Origin: Dactylorhiza incarnata
Lineage: Eukaryota > Streptophyta > Magnoliopsida > Asparagales > Orchidaceae
Direction: 5' to 3'
DNA: 64,000 nt
Assembly (NCBI GenBank): GCA_033032865.1
Contig: JAWHQI010000049.1
Span: forward strand, 744,001 to 808,000
In this document: positions 53,760-64,000 of the stretch, piece after piece
Layout of the letters: each line of letters starts with the position of its first letter
Position numbering within the stretch: position 1 is the first letter of the stretch
Notes under the pieces: generated by a model
Told to the model about the DNA's origin: nothing
Database searches by the model: none
What the model saw: the letters and a program-made list of their open reading frames with translations, nothing else
Translations under genes and position numbers: made by a program

Positions 53760-55152
53760 ACAACCCCATTAATAGAATGAGTGTTTTTTTGCCAGTGTTG
53801 TCAGTCAAGAGTACTTTCACAGAGCAAGAACTGTATTCAGGAAATCTTCAGAGGGTTGCGAACTGCTGGAAAAAATACCTCATGATTTACCTTACAAATT
53901 ATGTAAAAGGGATTTCATCCTCTATAAATTATTACCAAAGTTGTATAGTGAAGGTAAATTGGTCTTTACATGTCATGTGATGTCATATTCACCTTAGGAT
54001 GGCAAATTCACCTTAGGGTGTCAAAGCCTAGTCAAAAAAGACAAAAAGTTAGTTGAGTTAAACCTGCGTCGAAATGCAGTCAATGCAACTTCGATTGGAA
54101 GTCAAAGCAACTTCGAGAGGAAGTTAATGGTAACTCAGACTGGCAGTAGATGCTTCATTTGATTGGAAGTCGATACAACGTCGACTAGGTATCCATGCAA
54201 AGACAGAAGTCTAAGTCAATGCATACTTCATTTTCTTCTAAGTTAAATGACATCGAGAGGATTGTGAAATTGCATCGAGAGGGATTTGAAATACTGATGA
54301 AAATTGAATTCAACGCAACATCGAACGTTATTCGATGCAGAAGCTAGAAGTCAAAGTCTATGTTAATTTATATTAATATCGATGGATACGTAGACAAGTA
54401 ATCAACGCAGCATCGATAACCGAGTTCAATTAAAAGCAGAGATTTTTTGAAGCAGATTTTGACGTTGCTTCTTATGGAATTCAAAGGTGCATCGATATAA
54501 AGTCAGAAGAAATTCAATGCAGCGTCAAATACAGTCAAAGAATTGGAAACTTCTTTGAATGGATTATGATGATTATTCAGAATGTATATATGGAAGATAT
54601 TTGAATTCTAACGGGTCACAGAGGTACAAATAGAGAAAGAAAGCCTCTTAAGATTCAAAGGTGATAAATTTTGAAGATATATTAAAGGTCATTGACGGGC
54701 TGTCAAAACAGATAGAAAGAAAGCTATAATTTTCCTTCTACATTCCAATTGGAGAATCAATCAAAAGGGAAAGTGATTTGATTCTAAATCAACAGAAAAT
54801 AATACATACATAATTTGAAAAGAAAGATCAAGCCTCTCCATGACTTCTTTCTCCATCTCTCTCTTACACACACACACATTCTGTTAGACAAAATTTTGGA
54901 CAGCAGTTATTCTTCCTTATTCTGCAGTAGCTTCTTCTTCATTTTCTATCTGAAAGAAGCTTATCAAAGAACAGATCATCTGATTCTCAACTGTGAAGAA
55001 GAACAATCATTGACCATCTACTTATCAAGGATTCATTAGATCTAAAGAAATATCATGCACTTAGTTCTTAAAGATCCTCAGTGCTGATGAAAGAGGATTT
55101 TGATTAGAAGAATTCTCCTCTTAAAATTCTTTTGAGTACTTCTTACTCTTAT
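53760..55152 (+). repeat. Old LTR-like sequence with decayed CGTCGA repeats
   Basis: Bases 54060-54540 contain many words such as GCGTCGA, AACTTCGA and GAAGTCGATAC, i.e. the CGTCGA dyads of element C with most CpG sites lost. They are followed by a CTCTCTCTTACACACACACACA stretch. The left part (53760-53990) holds nothing recognisable. It is bounded on the right by element G. Neither terminus could be fixed. Confidence 0.4.
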
Positions 55153-57032
55153 TGTAACACCGCACCCATTGCACAGTATATAACAGTAGGTCAGGCTGGG
55201 AACCCACGCCATATAAAGTGAACAAGCAAGAGGGTTACGTATTCAATTACCCAACCAACGACATCTCAGAGTGACACATAAGCGGAAGAATAAAATATTT
55301 AAATCTTGAACCAGAGGAGAAGTCCACAACACTAAGTAGGAATGTCTGATATATATATACAAAAGAGTTTGGCACTACGAACATACATCAAAAAGTGTTT
55401 ATCTGATTACATGTTTTACAAACATCGGCACGCAGGCCGACAATACATGAAATAAAACCCTCAAAACACTTGGGTCTTCGAGGGCCAGCAAAGCACAGCA
55501 GCTGGGGTTCCAACCCGCTATTTCGCGCTCGTCTCTGCAGGCCCTATAAAGCACAATCCACGAAGCAGTTGGAAAATAGGTAATCGGTCAGCTTTAGCTA
55601 ACCAAGAATATAACGACACCACCCCATGCCCAGGGCGGTGGTTCTCCTTCCCTGCAAGCAAGCAATAGCAACATATATTTCGCAGGTGCGTCTAAGCACC
55701 GCATATAAACAATCACCACATATGTCGACTCTAGGCCACACATATCGTGCTCTCAAGGTACACTCCATCCACAAGTCCTTTTTTCAATTTGGATGGTCAT
55801 TTTAGCTAGGTCGTACACACCAACGTTTTTCGACAAACTTCCATAAGATGGTGCAACGAGGGGCGCCCTCACCACTGACCAATATGGATGGGTTCAGATC
55901 CAGCTAGTCCCGAGTCAATACTCATGAACAACGAGCAAGATGCGGGTAAACTTTCACTTCATCCCGATCATATGGACGACCACATTCGGGCCATCATCAC
56001 AGCACACCATGTGATATCAAGTATCACTCGCACTAGCGCCAGCGCTAGCACTAGCACTGGCGCTAGCGAACAAAACGCAGTTCTGCCATCTTTTTTGGGT
56101 ATTTTCTGGAGGTAGCCTCCAGAACTCCCTGCAGCACATCACAACAAAGAGAACCCAAAAACAAGCATACATACTCAAAGTCTTCTCCAGAGCTCAATAA
56201 AGAAATATCAACATCACCAATCAAGACCAACCTGTCCAGATGGGCTTCATACAATAGGTCTATGTTAGTACAATGATACGGACTCTATATACAATTTCTA
56301 TGGGGATAATCCATATCGACCCGTCGGAAGAAACTTATCCACTAATTAGTGGAAATCTTCCTGCTACTATGCAAATCAAAGAACTAGCATGTACATGGAT
56401 TAAGGAGGAGAATCATTACCCTTGATGCTCATTTTGGTGCCATAGGATGAATCTCTCCATGGATCCAAAGGTGGCACAATCACGCAAGAGATCTCCTACC
56501 CGGACTAGCCCTCGACGCAATGAACATCTTACCAATAGGATCTCCTTCCTCTGACTTTTGCTTCCTTTACGTAGGAGAGAGAGGACCAAAAAGAAACTAA
56601 AGGAAAACCACGGTTTTGGTGGCTATATATATAAAAGCACTACCGCCGGCGCTACGCCCTTACGCATGCGCTAGCCCAGGCCGAACATATCCATAGCTGT
56701 TTAGGATTCGTTGAGAAGCTACCGCATGCGCTAGCGCTGCCGCATGCGCTATCTCTCGATAAATTGAATTCACGAGTGCTCAACACGATTCATCGGAATA
56801 CATTCGTTGGGACACAAATTCGTCGAGATAGCTACCGTCGGCGCTACCATTACCGCTAGCGCTAGCACTCGACAAATCATCTTGATGTTTTCGACGATAC
56901 TTACAAGTCCCTTCATTGAGATTCAACTAATTCGACGATATGAGCTACCACAGACACTAGCCCTAGCGCTGGCACTAGCTCCTTAGCTTAGAACACCGTG
57001 AACTTTTTGCACATGAAAATTGGGGTCTTACA
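55153..57032 (-). repeat. Element G 3' LTR (gypsy, minus)
   Basis: The + strand runs TGTAACACCG...GGTCTTACA. The minus-strand polypurine run TTAATGGGGGAGGAT (57033-57047) abuts it. A minus-strand TATATATATAG is at 56624-56633, and CG-rich palindromes (GCTAGCGC, GCATGCGC) lie upstream of it at 56640-56970. Further copies occur at 56033-56068. Confidence 0.75.
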
Positions 57033-57161
57033 ATCCTCCCCCATTAAAAGAATTTCATCCTAAAATTCTAACAGTGCAAATACCTACAAAGATACAAAAG
57101 TTAACTTTGTACCTCAACGGAATAACTCGGGGAACTCCTCAAGCATGGTCTGCTCTCTCTC
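57033..57161 (-). other. Element G polypurine tract and post-pol spacer
   Basis: Begins with the polypurine run at 57033-57047. The rest is non-coding apart from the end of the pol frame. Confidence 0.6.
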
Positions 57162-58185
57162 CTAGGAAAGCTTCTCACGACCGCAATTATCCCAGCACTC
57201 TTTGACCATTCTGATTGTTTTATTCTGTAATTGCTTGATTTCGGTGTCTTCAATCCGAATGGGCTTGACCCTTGTCGTTATCCCACTATCAATCGGTACT
57301 TGAACATCATCCACCAGCATTTGAGTAGACTCTTGAACAATCTTCCTCAACACGGAGATGTGAAACACATCATGCAAACCACTAAACTCTGTCAAAAGAG
57401 CGAGCCGGTAGGCAGCGTCACCAACATGTTCCAGTATTTCAAACGGTCCAAGGTATCTTGGACTCAGCTTTTTCAAGAGTCAAATCCTTGATACACCCTT
57501 GAACGGTTTAATTTTGAGATAAACCCAGTCGCCCACGGCCAACTCGACATTTCTATGTCTCGCATTATAGTACTTTGTTTTCCTATATTGTGCAATCAAC
57601 AACCTCTCCCAGGTTGTACTAATAGTCGAAGTAGCATCTTCGACTTCCTTTCGCTTAAACAGCTTAGTATCGCCCGTCTCTGACCAAGCCAAAGGAGTAC
57701 AACACTTTTTACCATAAAGGGCCTCAAAGGGAGCCATTTGTAAGCTTGTTTGATAGCTATTGTTATATGCGAACTTGATCATATAAAGATGATCCTCCCA
57801 CCTTTTGCTGAAATCCAAAGCGCACATTCAGAGCATATCCTCCAATGTTCTATTGGTCCGTTCAGTCTGCTTAGTAGTTTGAGGGTGAAAGACAGTGCTA
57901 AACATCAGCTTGGGACCTAATAGTTGGTGGATTAGCCTCCAATCATTTGAAGTGAAGCGCCAATCTCGGCCACGTGCGATGCTATGGCGCACATCGTGCA
58001 ATCGTACTAAATTATCAACATATAACTTTGCTACATCTCAAACAAAAGACAGGTAGCTCGGAGAGCTCCTGCAAATATTAGAGTATCAAAAGAAATTTCC
58101 CAAGCCTACATCTCAAACAGGTCACTGACGGTAATGATGGTATCGTAGCCTCCGGCCCAGTCGTCCTGACCTGGCAATCCGCCTT
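57162..58185 (-). pseudogene. Element G integrase and chromodomain-like tail, broken
   Basis: In minus order: a decayed integrase core (GLPGQDDWAGGYDTIITV near 58170; VRLHDVRHSIARGRDWRFTS near 57985; FSTVFHPQTTKQTERTNRTL near 57880), then 57827-57480 (FAYNNSYQTSLQMAPFEALY) and 57476-57162 (KKLSPRYLGPFEIL, HDVFHISVLRK, KTIRMVKECWDN). This is the Tekay/Del-type pol end. A repeated 14-mer CTACATCTCAAACA (58031 and 58106) brackets a damaged stretch. Upstream sequence is cut by element H. Confidence 0.75.
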
Positions 58186-58705
58186 TACTGTCGTGCGCTG
58201 CTGCTCCTGAGTGGGGTCCTAAAAAGAGGGGTGCAACAACCTTTAGTAACAAAGACTAAGTGGCTTCACATCCTCTCCCCCGGCGACTCCAAGGCACCGA
58301 GAAGAAGGGAATGAAGAGAAGCTACAATATAAACAGTACTGGCAAAAACAGGTGGCGATGAAAGATGTAATCACAGCAGTATATCATAAGTATGAAATGT
58401 ATAACTAACAAGTGGAATGGTCAGCGATAGAGTATAAGAAAGCAGAGTCTATAAATAACTGAATTGAACTTAACTTATAAGGATGCCCATACAAGCTTAT
58501 AAGTTAAGGATCTGAACAAAAAGTTACCCATCATATAAAGGTGCCCATACAAGATTATATGATGAGGATCCAATGCGGTGCACTGATATGATCATGAATG
58601 GATGAATGCAATGCAATGATTATTATATGATGAGTCACCCGTCCATATTTGCTATTTCGACATAGACCTGTACCTCCCACTTTTCGTGGGTAGCTAACCT
58701 CTCAG

Positions 58706-58734
58706 CCCCCCCCCCCCCCCCCCCCCCCCCCCCC
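58706..58734. repeat. Poly-C run of 29 bases
   Basis: Homopolymer whose length is unlikely to be exact. Confidence 0.9.
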
Positions 58735-59536
58735 GTCGTGGCCAGACGGTGGCAGTGGAATGGGCTTCTCCACTACTATGTGGGTATGCCCACTACCAGA
58801 CCTAGGCCTTATGTATGCCTCGACGCTAAGAGCACAACAGCGGAGCACCTGCGTACTAGACTCGGAAAGGGTCTTGGGAAGTAAACACCAAGAGCACAGC
58901 CCAACTGGTCACTAGGCACAGAAGGGGTCTTTGGAAGTAAACACAAAGAACACAACCCAACCGACCAAGATCTTTCTGCCAGCTCCCATCGGTGTGATGA
59001 TTGGCGAGCCCATAGATCTTCCACAAGCAATCCTCCAACCAGGATCTTTACAACACCAAGTGTAAACCATGCACATTCATGTAATTCCCATGCATAATCC
59101 GTGTTATCAAGTACCTAAGGACTCATGAAAGGAGTCTTATTACACTTCACCTCATACAATCAATTTCGATGCTAATTAGCATCCAAGGCCCACAACCACC
59201 ATGCCCTTAACATCGCCCCATCATATACGACCATATCTTACAAACCTCATTAAGCCATCACGGCTACCCATACTGAGTTGCTATAACTCTTATGTAGTGG
59301 CGTGCGTATGACATAGAAATTACTCTATGAGACCCTGCAGGACTACTTGTGCATATAGAGACGTATTCGTACCTTACTAAATTCCTCATTCAATTATGCA
59401 TCGCAATGTCCCATTTCAGAATCATATCATTCTCCTACTCCTCACCCAATTGACATGGGAACCTAGGAACTCCTACCACACCAAAGGAGGAGAATCTAAA
59501 ATTCTCTATTTGCTAACGTCGATAGTGCTACCCTCG

Positions 59537-59990
59537 GGTGTTAGTGATCCAGACTACACACCTTCCCGTCGATGTCGATAGGAAGCTAACCCTTCCCATT
59601 GATGTCGACGGAAAGCTAAACATTCCCGTCGATGTCGACGGGAAGCTAACCTTTCCCATAAAATGCAAGGGGGTCGACGGGAAGTTAGCCCTTCCCGTCG
59701 ACACTAGTCCTTCCTGTCAACACTAAGTATCGAAATGCTAACGCATGAGGTAGCGCTACCATCAGGAGCTAGTGATTCTACCAACACTCCTTCCCATTGT
59801 CTTTAAGGGTCGACGGGAAGTTACCCCTTCCCGTCGACAAGTTGACGCGCTAAAGCCGACGGTAGCACTACCGCCGAGTGCTAGTGATTCTAAGAACACT
59901 CCTTTCTATTGTCATTATGGGTCAATGGGAAGTTACCCCTTCTCATCGAGAAGTAGACCCGCTAACGCTAACGGTAGCGCTACCGCCGGC
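59537..59990 (-). promoter_or_regulatory. GTCGAC palindromes and 112-bp repeats in element H LTR
   Basis: CTTCCCGTCGACGGGAAG-type palindromes recur about every 30 bases at 59566-59715 and again at 59800-59960. The larger unit TGCTAGTGATTCTA...CACTCC starts near 59767 and 59879 (period 112), with a more diverged third copy near 59537. Confidence 0.75.
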
Positions 59991-60589
59991 GCTAGCTAAC
60001 AGAGAACAATTCCTCTCTTAAAAACATCCACATTTCTTCCCGTGAACTCTCAACTCCAATTAAGATAAATTCTTCTTTCCCTTAGTTGCTGCAATTTCAC
60101 CACTAATCATGATTCCCCTTATTAACTAAGTATAATATTATAATTAAAACTCTCTTTAACAAGGGACTATTCATCATCTTCCCCAAACAAGAATTAGGAC
60201 AACTTACCTTCTCTCCTTCAATACTCCCTCATTAGGCCACCGATCTTCACAAAATCAACTCCTTAAACTCTGTATTGAAGAGAGGAGTTAATCAAAGACA
60301 TCTTCGTGGCGAACGACGCCCTAGAACGTAAATTCTAACATGGCATCTTCCTACAAAACTCCATTATCTTACCAAATCAAGCTCTTTCAAGCTCAATGTC
60401 TCTCCTAATTAGATCTAAAGATCACCAAGGAAGAGGGGACGGAAGTCACCTGATTTCTAGTGACAATCGCGGTCGTCTCCTCGGCGGCATGGCGACGGTC
60501 GGACGAGCTCAAGTCCTTCTCCAAGCTTGCTTCATCAATAACCCTAAGTTAACACTTTGAGGTGTTAGGAATAAGATGAAGAAAAGAAT

Positions 60590-60673
60590 AAGAAGAAGAA
60601 GAAGAAGAAGATAAAGAAGATGATGAATAGGGTCCTCTACTTAGAATAGATCAGCCCATTTGGGTTAGGAGGG

Positions 60674-60715
<42 letters not shown>
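60590..60715. repeat. GAA and GA microsatellites
   Basis: An AGAAGAAGAAG run at 60590-60611 and a pure (GA)n run at about 60679-60715. Confidence 0.9.
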
Positions 60716-60718
<3 letters not shown>

Positions 60719-61215
60719 CATTAATGAGCATTAAATGCAAATTCCACTTCCCAAGCCTTAAGTTGAAAGTCCCCACCTAAGTGCCAGCTGATTATATGCT
60801 TTTAATTCCACCATTAACTCATTTCTAGGCAATTTAAGCCATCCATCATGGAAAAAGCATGTGCACTGATTCGGCCGCTACAGCCGGCGTTAGCAAAATC
60901 TACTGCCGGCGTTATCTCCCTTTTACCAAATCTTTGCCATTTGCTTTCTATGTTCAAGGGGGTGATGGTTACACCCACTCCTGTAGATCGGGGCACATCC
61001 ATGGCACCATTAGGATCTCAAGACTTCTACCTAGCCTAAGCACCTCCAAGTGACCCGTGTCACTCGAGGGATCTAGTTCGAATTGGGACGGTACAAAAAC
61101 GATAAACAAAAAAATTAATTTCATCCCCAAAATTTGAGTTTGTGGCTACGGGTATCGAAGCGAAGTATGACAAGCTAGTTTAGATCGTACCTAGGGAAAA
61201 CAATCCCAGGTAATG

Positions 61216-61851
61216 TTACTGCATAAGGTCCATCGGCTCCCAAGTATATTCCTCTCGTCCGTGGTTGGACCACATAACTTTCACCAATGGAAGACTCTTT
61301 CGCCGCAGAACTCTGGTCTCGGTATCCACTATGCATACCAGCTCTAGCAGGATAGATCTGTCGGTCCTCGCATGGCCCGACGCAGCTGGGACAAGCTGAT
61401 CAGGGCGAAGTAATGCCCTCCGAAGGGAGGATACATGGAAGATGTCACACAGATTCTCCAACTCCGATGGCAGCTCCAATCGATAGTCTAAGGGGCCAAT
61501 CCACTCCAGGATGGTATAAGGCTCCATATAGCAAGGACTGGGCTTCTTCCTTCCCCGAACACGAGACACTCCGTGAATCGGCTCGATCTTCAAGAACACC
61601 TTGCCACCAACCTAAAACTCCACTGCCCTGTGCTTTACATCATAATATTTGGCCTGCCGGCTCTGTGCCTCGAGTATGCGTTCTCGAATCAATCTGACCA
61701 TTTCATCGGTATCATCAATGAATTTCACCCCCAATGCTTTCGGGTTCTCATCTTGGACCCATGATAAAGGTGTCCTGCACCTCCTTCCATAAAGCGCCGC
61801 ATAAGGAGCCATGTTGATGCTTGCCTGATGACTGTTATTGTAAGAGAACTC
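61216..61851 (-). pseudogene. Element H integrase C-terminus and chromodomain-like tail
   Basis: In minus order: SYNNSHQASINMAPYAALYGRRCRTP (61848-61770), RILEAQSRQAKYYDVKHR, one stop near 61612, then VFLKIEPIHGVSRVRGRKK, IFHVSSLRRALLRPDQLV and VLRRKSLPLVKVMWSNHG, ending EEYTWEPMDLMQ at 61216. This is a Tekay/Del-like pol end. The rest of pol is removed by the insertion of element I at 61852. Confidence 0.8.
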
Positions 61852-62142
61852 TGATGATTCTGGTTTATATAGGTATTTCCGGACTCATCTGGGTTGTTTA
61901 TCTTGCCAATGCACTTCACTTATTGCTCATAAATGCTTCTATTTGATCACATTGTGTATTTCAATGCTGAGTGCAATTCTTGGCTCATTTTGGTGTGATT
62001 TCTTGTATGCCTTACGGTCGATCTATTTTATGATGATATACCTGTTCTGTAGATTATGTAAATGCCTTTTTCAGTGGTTTCCTGCAGGTACAGAGGTTGT
62101 GTTGATGCTCAGAGTTGGGTTGGATCATTTTTAGCTTAAAAG

Positions 62143-62400
62143 ACCACTGGTCGTGCGTTTTAGTTCACGCACGATCAGGCGAACGACCACTGGTCATGTG
62201 CATTCCCCCATTTTCCACCCGAGCGGTTCGCGTGATCACTGGATTCCTTTTCACACGACCACTAGTTGTGCGCCACTAATCGTGCGCTATTTTGTCATTC
62301 TGGATTTTTGCTACAGGTTGTTCCTGCAGGGTCAGTGGAATTTTCTTCTCGCACAACCACTAGACGTACGCCACTGATCATGCGCGTTCAAAATTTTGCT
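62143..62400 (+). promoter_or_regulatory. CCACTGGTCGTGCG dyad cluster in element I U3
   Basis: At least six variants of CGACCACTGGTCGTGCG or its halves occur, for example at 62144-62157, 62186-62200, 62257-62273, 62274-62290 and 62352-62384, ending about 20 bases before the TATA-like box. Confidence 0.7.
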
Positions 62401-62403
62401 TTC

Positions 62404-62411
62404 TATAAATA
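62404..62411 (+). promoter_or_regulatory. TATA-like box of element I LTR
   Basis: TATAAATA, followed within 60 bases by a TC-rich stretch as is usual near a plant start site. Confidence 0.6.
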
Positions 62412-63370
62412 CACATTTTCACAAATCCTTCCGCCCGAATCCGCATTCTAGGTCATTTTAAGCGCCGTTTTCAGGTACTCTTCATCCTCCTTCGCCCTCC
62501 ATCATCCAAGAGCTTCCAAGGAGAGGGATCTAGCCCTACATCCATCATCATCCAAGGAGAAGGAAGCTTTGGCCTTGTGGCCGGATCATGAGACAAAGAA
62601 GACGGGCCATTGGGAGGTAATGACAGCCTTCCCTACCCCGGACGCAGTTGAGGACCGAGCCTGGACGCGGATTGACAACCCGGCGATTCCAACCATAACT
62701 CTTCGACAAGGCTTCGGATTCGATCGATTCCCTTGCTTTCTCCCTCTTTTTTTTATGGTTGTATATGTTAGAATCCTTACATTTTGATGATGTGCACTAT
62801 AAACCATGATGTTTAATGTTAGTTTCATTTCAATGAAATTATCTTATTTATATATGTTTATGAGGTGCGCCCCCATTCCATCCTCCACTTCTCCATCACC
62901 CTTCATTCCATTACGCTAGCCTACTCGTCCATTACGCGATCCTACTCTTCCATCCGCCAAGCTAAGAGGTGCTAACGTCCCAAATAATCCACCACACTTC
63001 CGCTGGTGCGAACCACTCCATCTGCTTGCCTTCTCTCACATCTGCCTTGCGAATCACTGCATAGCGGCCTGCATAGTTTCCATCCGCCCAGCAAAGCAGT
63101 GCATAACGGCCTGCATAGTAGTAGTTTAGCTTCTTTATTTTATTTTTCCGCAAACCAAGCCAATCCTAGCCATTCGCATCCCTTCTGACCGAAAGGACTT
63201 CAATTTCAAGTCCCACCTTACAAGTTAACTCCAACTTACTGTGTTCCTTTGAGATCGATACTTGGGGATCACTCCCATTTTATATTAGTTGAGCAATCGG
63301 TACACTGTCGTTTTGTTCCACAGTCTTGTTACCCCCTATAGGGGTGTGCTAGATCAGCGCAACAAGTTTT

Positions 63371-63388
63371 TGGTGCCGTTGTCGGGGA
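63371..63388 (+). other. Primer-binding site of element I
   Basis: TGGTGCCGTTGTCGGGGA differs by two C-to-T changes from the consensus Athila/Tat primer site TGGCGCCGTTGCCGGGGA. Confidence 0.85.
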
Positions 63389-63622
63389 CCACAGTCGTGT
63401 GAGTTTTCTGGAGAGGAAGACGAGAGGTAGAAGTTCTTCCATTTGTAAATTGCATCCTTTTTGTTTTATTTTTCTTTTCTTCGTATTCTGTTTTTCTTTC
63501 TTTAAATATAGGTTGCTTTAGTAAATTATTGTGGTGCGTAGTATTTTGCACAATAGTGTTTTTCTTTTGAATCTGGTTATCATCACGCAATGTGGGCCTC
63601 ATTCAATATTCTTTGTCATTGA
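63389..63622 (+). other. Element I leader
   Basis: T-rich, non-coding. Confidence 0.5.
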
Positions 63623-64000
63623 TGTGGAGATATCTATCATGGTAGTGATAGATGTCCAAAGGGAGATAATAGCCCTAGCACTCAAGGCCCAGTATATGGA
63701 GCACCGACTTCGTTTGGTACCCCATATGGTGTGCGTAAGTCCTATGGCTATTCTTCTGAGCCATTACCGGCATACTTCTTTGCGGCTTCAGCACATGTGG
63801 TGCTAAAGAAGCCAGCAAGGCAGTGCTTGTTTGGTCAGAGCACGGATTATGCCTTGAAGGATTGTGCTGCTTATCTTTGCCAATTGGATGAGGATGATGA
63901 GCCGGATATCCGGATCATCCCGACTCCTAACTCTGGCAGCACACCTTCTACCTCTGATTACGTAGTTATGTCTCCTTCAAGTTTTGAAGGGAATGATGCA
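63623..64000 (+). CDS. Open frame at the start of element I, partial
   Basis: From 63623 to the window edge there are 126 codons without a stop, and no ATG until near the end. It reads CGDIYHGSDRC, then SPSTQGPVYGAPTSFGTPYG, KSYGYSSEPLP, DYALKDCAAYLCQLDEDDEPD and SGSTPSTSDYVVMSPSSF. The opening looks like half of a zinc knuckle and the rest is reminiscent of Athila-type gag-region sequence. I do not recognise it firmly. The frame may start through a decayed ATG or be part of a rearranged gag. Confidence 0.4.

Larger units (their letters stand above)
58190..61095 (-). repeat. Element H LTR (gypsy, minus), left end uncertain
   Basis: The right end is GACGGTACA at 61095 (minus TGTACCGTCCC). The left end could not be fixed and lies near 58190-58260. 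It contains GTCGAC palindromes and a 112-bp repeat (59537-59990), a poly-C run, a (GA)n run, a GAA run, and CG-rich GCCGGCG motifs at 59985 and 60880-60915. About 2.9 kb, similar to Tekay-type LTRs. No ORF of note. Confidence 0.5.
61852..63364 (+). repeat. Element I 5' LTR
   Basis: Proposed limits are TGATGATTCTGG to GCGCAACA. The left limit comes from the abrupt end of integrase coding, the right from the adjacent primer site. A TATAAATA box is at 62404-62411, with the CGACCACTGGTCGTG dyads just upstream. Confidence 0.7.
61852..64000 (+). mobile_element. Element I: 5' part of an Athila/Tat-type gypsy retrotransposon, runs off the window
   Basis: It has a 5' LTR (61852-63364), the diagnostic TGGTGCCGTTGTCGGGGA primer site and a leader, then the beginning of a reading frame. 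It inserted into element H integrase; AACTC (61847-61851) would be the target copy, to be matched outside the window. Confidence 0.75.

Noticed and set aside
58706..58734. Biologically meaningful poly-C tract
   Set aside because: Long homopolymers (also 16692-16713 and 29716-29730) vary between LTR copies and are prone to assembly error.

Overview
This window looks like repeat-rich intergenic DNA from a flowering plant. Every coding sequence I could recognise belongs to an LTR retrotransposon (Ty1/copia or Ty3/gypsy). I found no convincing host gene, tRNA, rRNA or CRISPR array. No species can be assigned from the sequence. For reference the elements are called O, A, B, C, D (left half) and F, E, J, G, H, I (right half).

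Left half, a three-level nest. An old copia element O (+ strand, integrase at 289-1258, RT/RNase H at 29755-31000, 3' LTR from 31578) was split by a Sirevirus-like copia element A (1351-29754). A was then hit three times: by the gypsy chromovirus B (3011-10244, minus, one intact 1617-residue gag-pol frame), by C (10478-17976, minus, a gag-bearing element with no recognisable pol) and by D (20500-24733, minus, internally deleted). B and D have perfect 5-bp target-site duplications (GAAAA, GAATA). C and A have one-mismatch duplications. Without its guests A is about 9.4 kb. To the right lies a second O-like fragment (33402-35158).

Right half. A copia element F (minus, LTR 35159-37172, RT/RNase H 48900-50470) is split by a gypsy Tekay/Del-like element E (37217-48580, two 2.9-kb LTRs, CCATT duplication). 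Then come an LTR-like block J with a Tat-like gag remnant (50471-53755), an old decayed LTR (about 53990-55152), gypsy fragments G (55153-58185) and H (about 58190-61851), and the 5' end of an Athila/Tat-type gypsy element I (61852 to the window edge).

The most interesting structure is not protein-coding. In A, C, E, F, G, I and O the LTR carries a cluster of short, mostly CpG-containing palindromes just upstream of the TATA-like box (U3), each family with its own motif; H has a comparable cluster but no TATA that I could place. Downstream of the TATA-like box, in the R-U5 part of O, B and C, there are small hairpin units whose arms differ from unit to unit but stay complementary. Element C also carries a second copy of its palindrome array inside the element, directly upstream of a non-pol ORF, which suggests an internal promoter.
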